A stretch of 5,246 nucleotides of DNA, from NCBI GenBank assembly GCA_023458835.1, contig JAEWWY010000307.1, positions 1-5,246 on the forward strand. The letters run 5' to 3'. The position numbers and the translations under genes are program-made. The notes under the pieces are model-generated. The model saw only the letters and a program-made list of their open reading frames with translations, made no database searches and had not been told where the DNA came from. Positions 5,209 through 5,246 of the stretch are shown here, piece after piece. Each line of letters opens with the position of its first letter. The first letter of the stretch is position 1. This DNA is from Bacillota bacterium. Its GTDB lineage: Bacteria; Bacillota; Clostridia; Christensenellales; Aristaeellaceae.

Positions 5209-5246
5209 TTAAGAAAACACAACCCCTTCCTCCATATCCCTTGCAT
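5209..5246 (-). CDS. Possible C-terminal end of a convergent gene (very short, doubtful)
   Basis: Reading leftward from the window edge, one frame gives the tail ARDMEEGVVFS followed by TAA at 5211-5209. The composition is plausible for a protein C-terminus and the position would place it convergent to the transporter genes, just past the repeat element. Eleven codons are far too few to prove coding. A competing minus-strand frame that opens at an ATG on the last base and runs to 5037 crosses the whole right arm and most of the repeat, and its sequence is Arg/Cys/Trp-rich, so I regard that one as spurious. Confidence 0.2.
   Translation of the reverse strand, partial: ARDMEEGVVFS

Overview
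The window looks like the chromosome of a Bacillota (Firmicutes) bacterium, most likely an uncultured Clostridia lineage. The signs are strong AAGGAGG-type ribosome binding sites, a split sugar ABC transporter without its own ATPase, G/C-rich third codon positions, and a molybdopterin-binding protein with the CxxCxxC...C tail I associate with clostridial homologues. The lineage is an inference. No RNA gene, CRISPR array, transposase or phage gene was seen.

Left third, minus strand (1-1336): a two-gene molybdenum cofactor operon. The first gene (1336-317) encodes a MoeA-like molybdopterin-binding protein that starts at TTG. Three bases after its stop codon comes moaC (313 to the window edge), of which the first 104 codons are present. 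Both act in molybdenum cofactor synthesis: MoaC makes cyclic pyranopterin monophosphate, and the MoeA/MogA-fold protein probably acts later, at adenylylation or metal insertion.

Divergent intergenic region (1337-1740): no gene. Near its right end is a good sigma-A-type promoter (TTGACA, 17 bp, TACACT) reading right, then a consensus Shine-Dalgarno. Upstream lie a CG-centred LacI/CcpA-type palindrome and three copies of a 9-mer (TTTGCCATT, one inverted), which may be operator material.

Right part, plus strand (1741-4905): a CUT1-type sugar importer of substrate-binding protein, MalF-type permease and MalG-type permease. A strong intrinsic terminator sits between the binding protein and the permeases, so the binding protein is probably made in excess. 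The two permease genes overlap by one base at TGATG. No ATPase gene is present, so a shared MsmX/MsiK-type ATPase encoded elsewhere is expected. The binding protein carries an ordinary signal peptide with no lipobox cysteine.

Right end (4906-5246): no convincing gene. It holds a 127-bp element bounded by 24-bp inverted repeats with one mismatch, each arm itself a hairpin. It looks like a dispersed palindromic repeat or MITE-like element. The last bases could be the C-terminal end of a convergent gene, but this is weak.

Overall the window is mostly ordinary metabolism and transport. I did not find a clear new system; the most interesting parts are the inverted-repeat element, the divergent control region, and the cysteine tail of the molybdopterin-binding protein.
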